From: a virus
Strand: one strand, 5' to 3'
Virus record (IMG/VR): IMGVR_UViG_3300046011_004900
Location: 1-20,500 of that record
Length of the DNA stretch: 20,500 nucleotides
The notes under the pieces are model-generated. The model was not told the origin of the DNA. It did not search any database and saw nothing but the letters and a program-made list of their open reading frames with translations. The position numbers were made by a program, and so were the translations under genes. Each line of letters opens with the position of its first letter. Position 1 is the stretch's first letter. Shown piece after piece: positions 19,779 through 20,500 of this stretch.

Positions 19779-20500
19779 ATGGGTTTAAACAATTTAACAC
19801 ATGCCGAAGAAGCAATATGTGTACTCAAACAGATATTAGGACTAGACGATACTAATTTCGTTTACCAATCCACTAAAAGATGTAAATTACTAGTACCCAG
19901 ATCTGAACGATATGAATACGTAAAACGTATACAACAGTTGGACGAATTTGAGTACGATCCAAATGTTAAAGGTTCATCCATCGGTGGTATCAAATATAAA
20001 GATTCATTATTCCTACTTAAACCATCAAATGCTCAAGGTAGAGCATCCGCTGGTACAGAAAATGAAGATATATTAGAGAACGAAATTAACCAATATATCC
20101 AGAACGGTGTAAATAAAATCATATTTACCTCACCACTCAAACAACATATCATCGAGAATGTAAATGGTGTAGAAGGTACTGGATACGATGTAGCTGGTGG
20201 TAAGAAAGCAGACTTAATAATCAAATCAACAATTGACTACCCTATATCCATTAAGAAAGACAATGCTGGTTTCTGGGAGAGCTCAGATACACGATATAAA
20301 TCAGTGGTAAATAAGCTAGTATATAAAATAAATAATGGTGATTTTTCCCCTGAACTAGTATTTAAACCATTCATCGATAAATTGGGCAACGAGAAAATCG
20401 GAATTAATACCATGCACAACAATGTAACTGGTGAAAAAGTAACGGGAATAATAGTTACTGGCCTACCAACGAACGATGAAGAATCAATTATATTTGGTGC
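19779..20500 (+). CDS. Restriction-endonuclease-like protein, 3' end cut by window
   Basis: An open frame from ATG 19779 runs to the right edge without a stop, giving at least 240 residues. The frame shows a PD-(D/E)XK-like core: an upstream helix with acidic residues (NEDILENEINQYI, E100/E102), D145 in GGKKADLIIKS, then YPISIKKDNAGFWESSD, where S157-I-K159 would be a variant of the E-x-K signature. The KADLIIK...PISIKKD...FWESSD arrangement I recall from phage proteins annotated as restriction-endonuclease-like. The first 60 residues contain a helix-rich region (AEEAICVLKQILG) and a charged block. It could cut DNA, or be an inactive structural relative. The leader is AT-rich (GTTATTTAAAATATAT), 16 bases after the previous stop. 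Confidence 0.7.
   Translation, partial: MGLNNLTHAEEAICVLKQILGLDDTNFVYQSTKRCKLLVPRSERYEYVKRIQQLDEFEYDPNVKGSSIGGIKYKDSLFLLKPSNAQGRASAGTENEDILENEINQYIQNGVNKIIFTSPLKQHIIENVNGVEGTGYDVAGGKKADLIIKSTIDYPISIKKDNAGFWESSDTRYKSVVNKLVYKINNGDFSPELVFKPFIDKLGNEKIGINTMHNNVTGEKVTGIIVTGLPTNDEESIIFG

Overview
The window reads as one segment of a large tailed dsDNA bacteriophage genome. Every supportable gene lies on the + strand, genes are packed tightly (gaps of 0-52 bases, four ATGA stop/start overlaps), base composition is AT-rich, and stop codons follow the standard bacterial code. None of the starts I examined has a recognisable Shine-Dalgarno sequence; leaders are A/T-rich instead. Together with the 'SGS' / 'TGSLLGTASYA' style of the tail proteins and a Bacteroidota-like histone H1-type small protein, this suggests a phage of a Bacteroidota host, probably aquatic. 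The host is an inference.

Layout. (1) Bases 1-9738 are a virion tail/baseplate/fibre module: a very large structural protein cut by the left edge, a conserved 218-residue structural protein, two tandem structural proteins that share a C-terminal domain, and a 981-residue fibre built largely of SASYA-type repeats. (2) Bases 9750-11914 are a small DNA-metabolism block: a GIY-YIG-like nuclease, a DnaG-type primase with a four-cysteine zinc ribbon and Toprim domain, and a RecB/Cas4-like PD-(D/E)XK nuclease. (3) Bases 11927-14877 are an enzyme block: a P-loop kinase of the zeta-toxin/polynucleotide-kinase type, a nucleotidyltransferase fused to an HExxH metallopeptidase-like domain, a second HExxH protein, and a HAD-type 5'-nucleotidase. 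(4) Bases 14879-19083 hold conserved phage proteins of mostly unknown function: a zinc-ribbon protein, a membrane-anchored GAF-like protein, an acidic scaffold-like protein, a basic H1-like protein and several small proteins. (5) Bases 19085-20500 hold a possible ADP-ribosyltransferase-like protein and a restriction-endonuclease-like protein cut by the right edge.

The most interesting pattern lies across modules 3 and 4. Several unrelated enzymes and small proteins start with, or carry, a short amphipathic segment (such as IIREEI) and an LNE tripeptide. This resembles the capsid-targeting leaders and prohead-protease sites of T4 internal proteins, and suggests a set of proteins packaged in the capsid, processed there, and possibly injected. 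A second pattern is a TATTTATA/TATTTATT motif shortly upstream of six genes. No tRNA, CRISPR array, insertion sequence, integrase or attachment site was seen, and no stretch over 300 bases lacks a gene.
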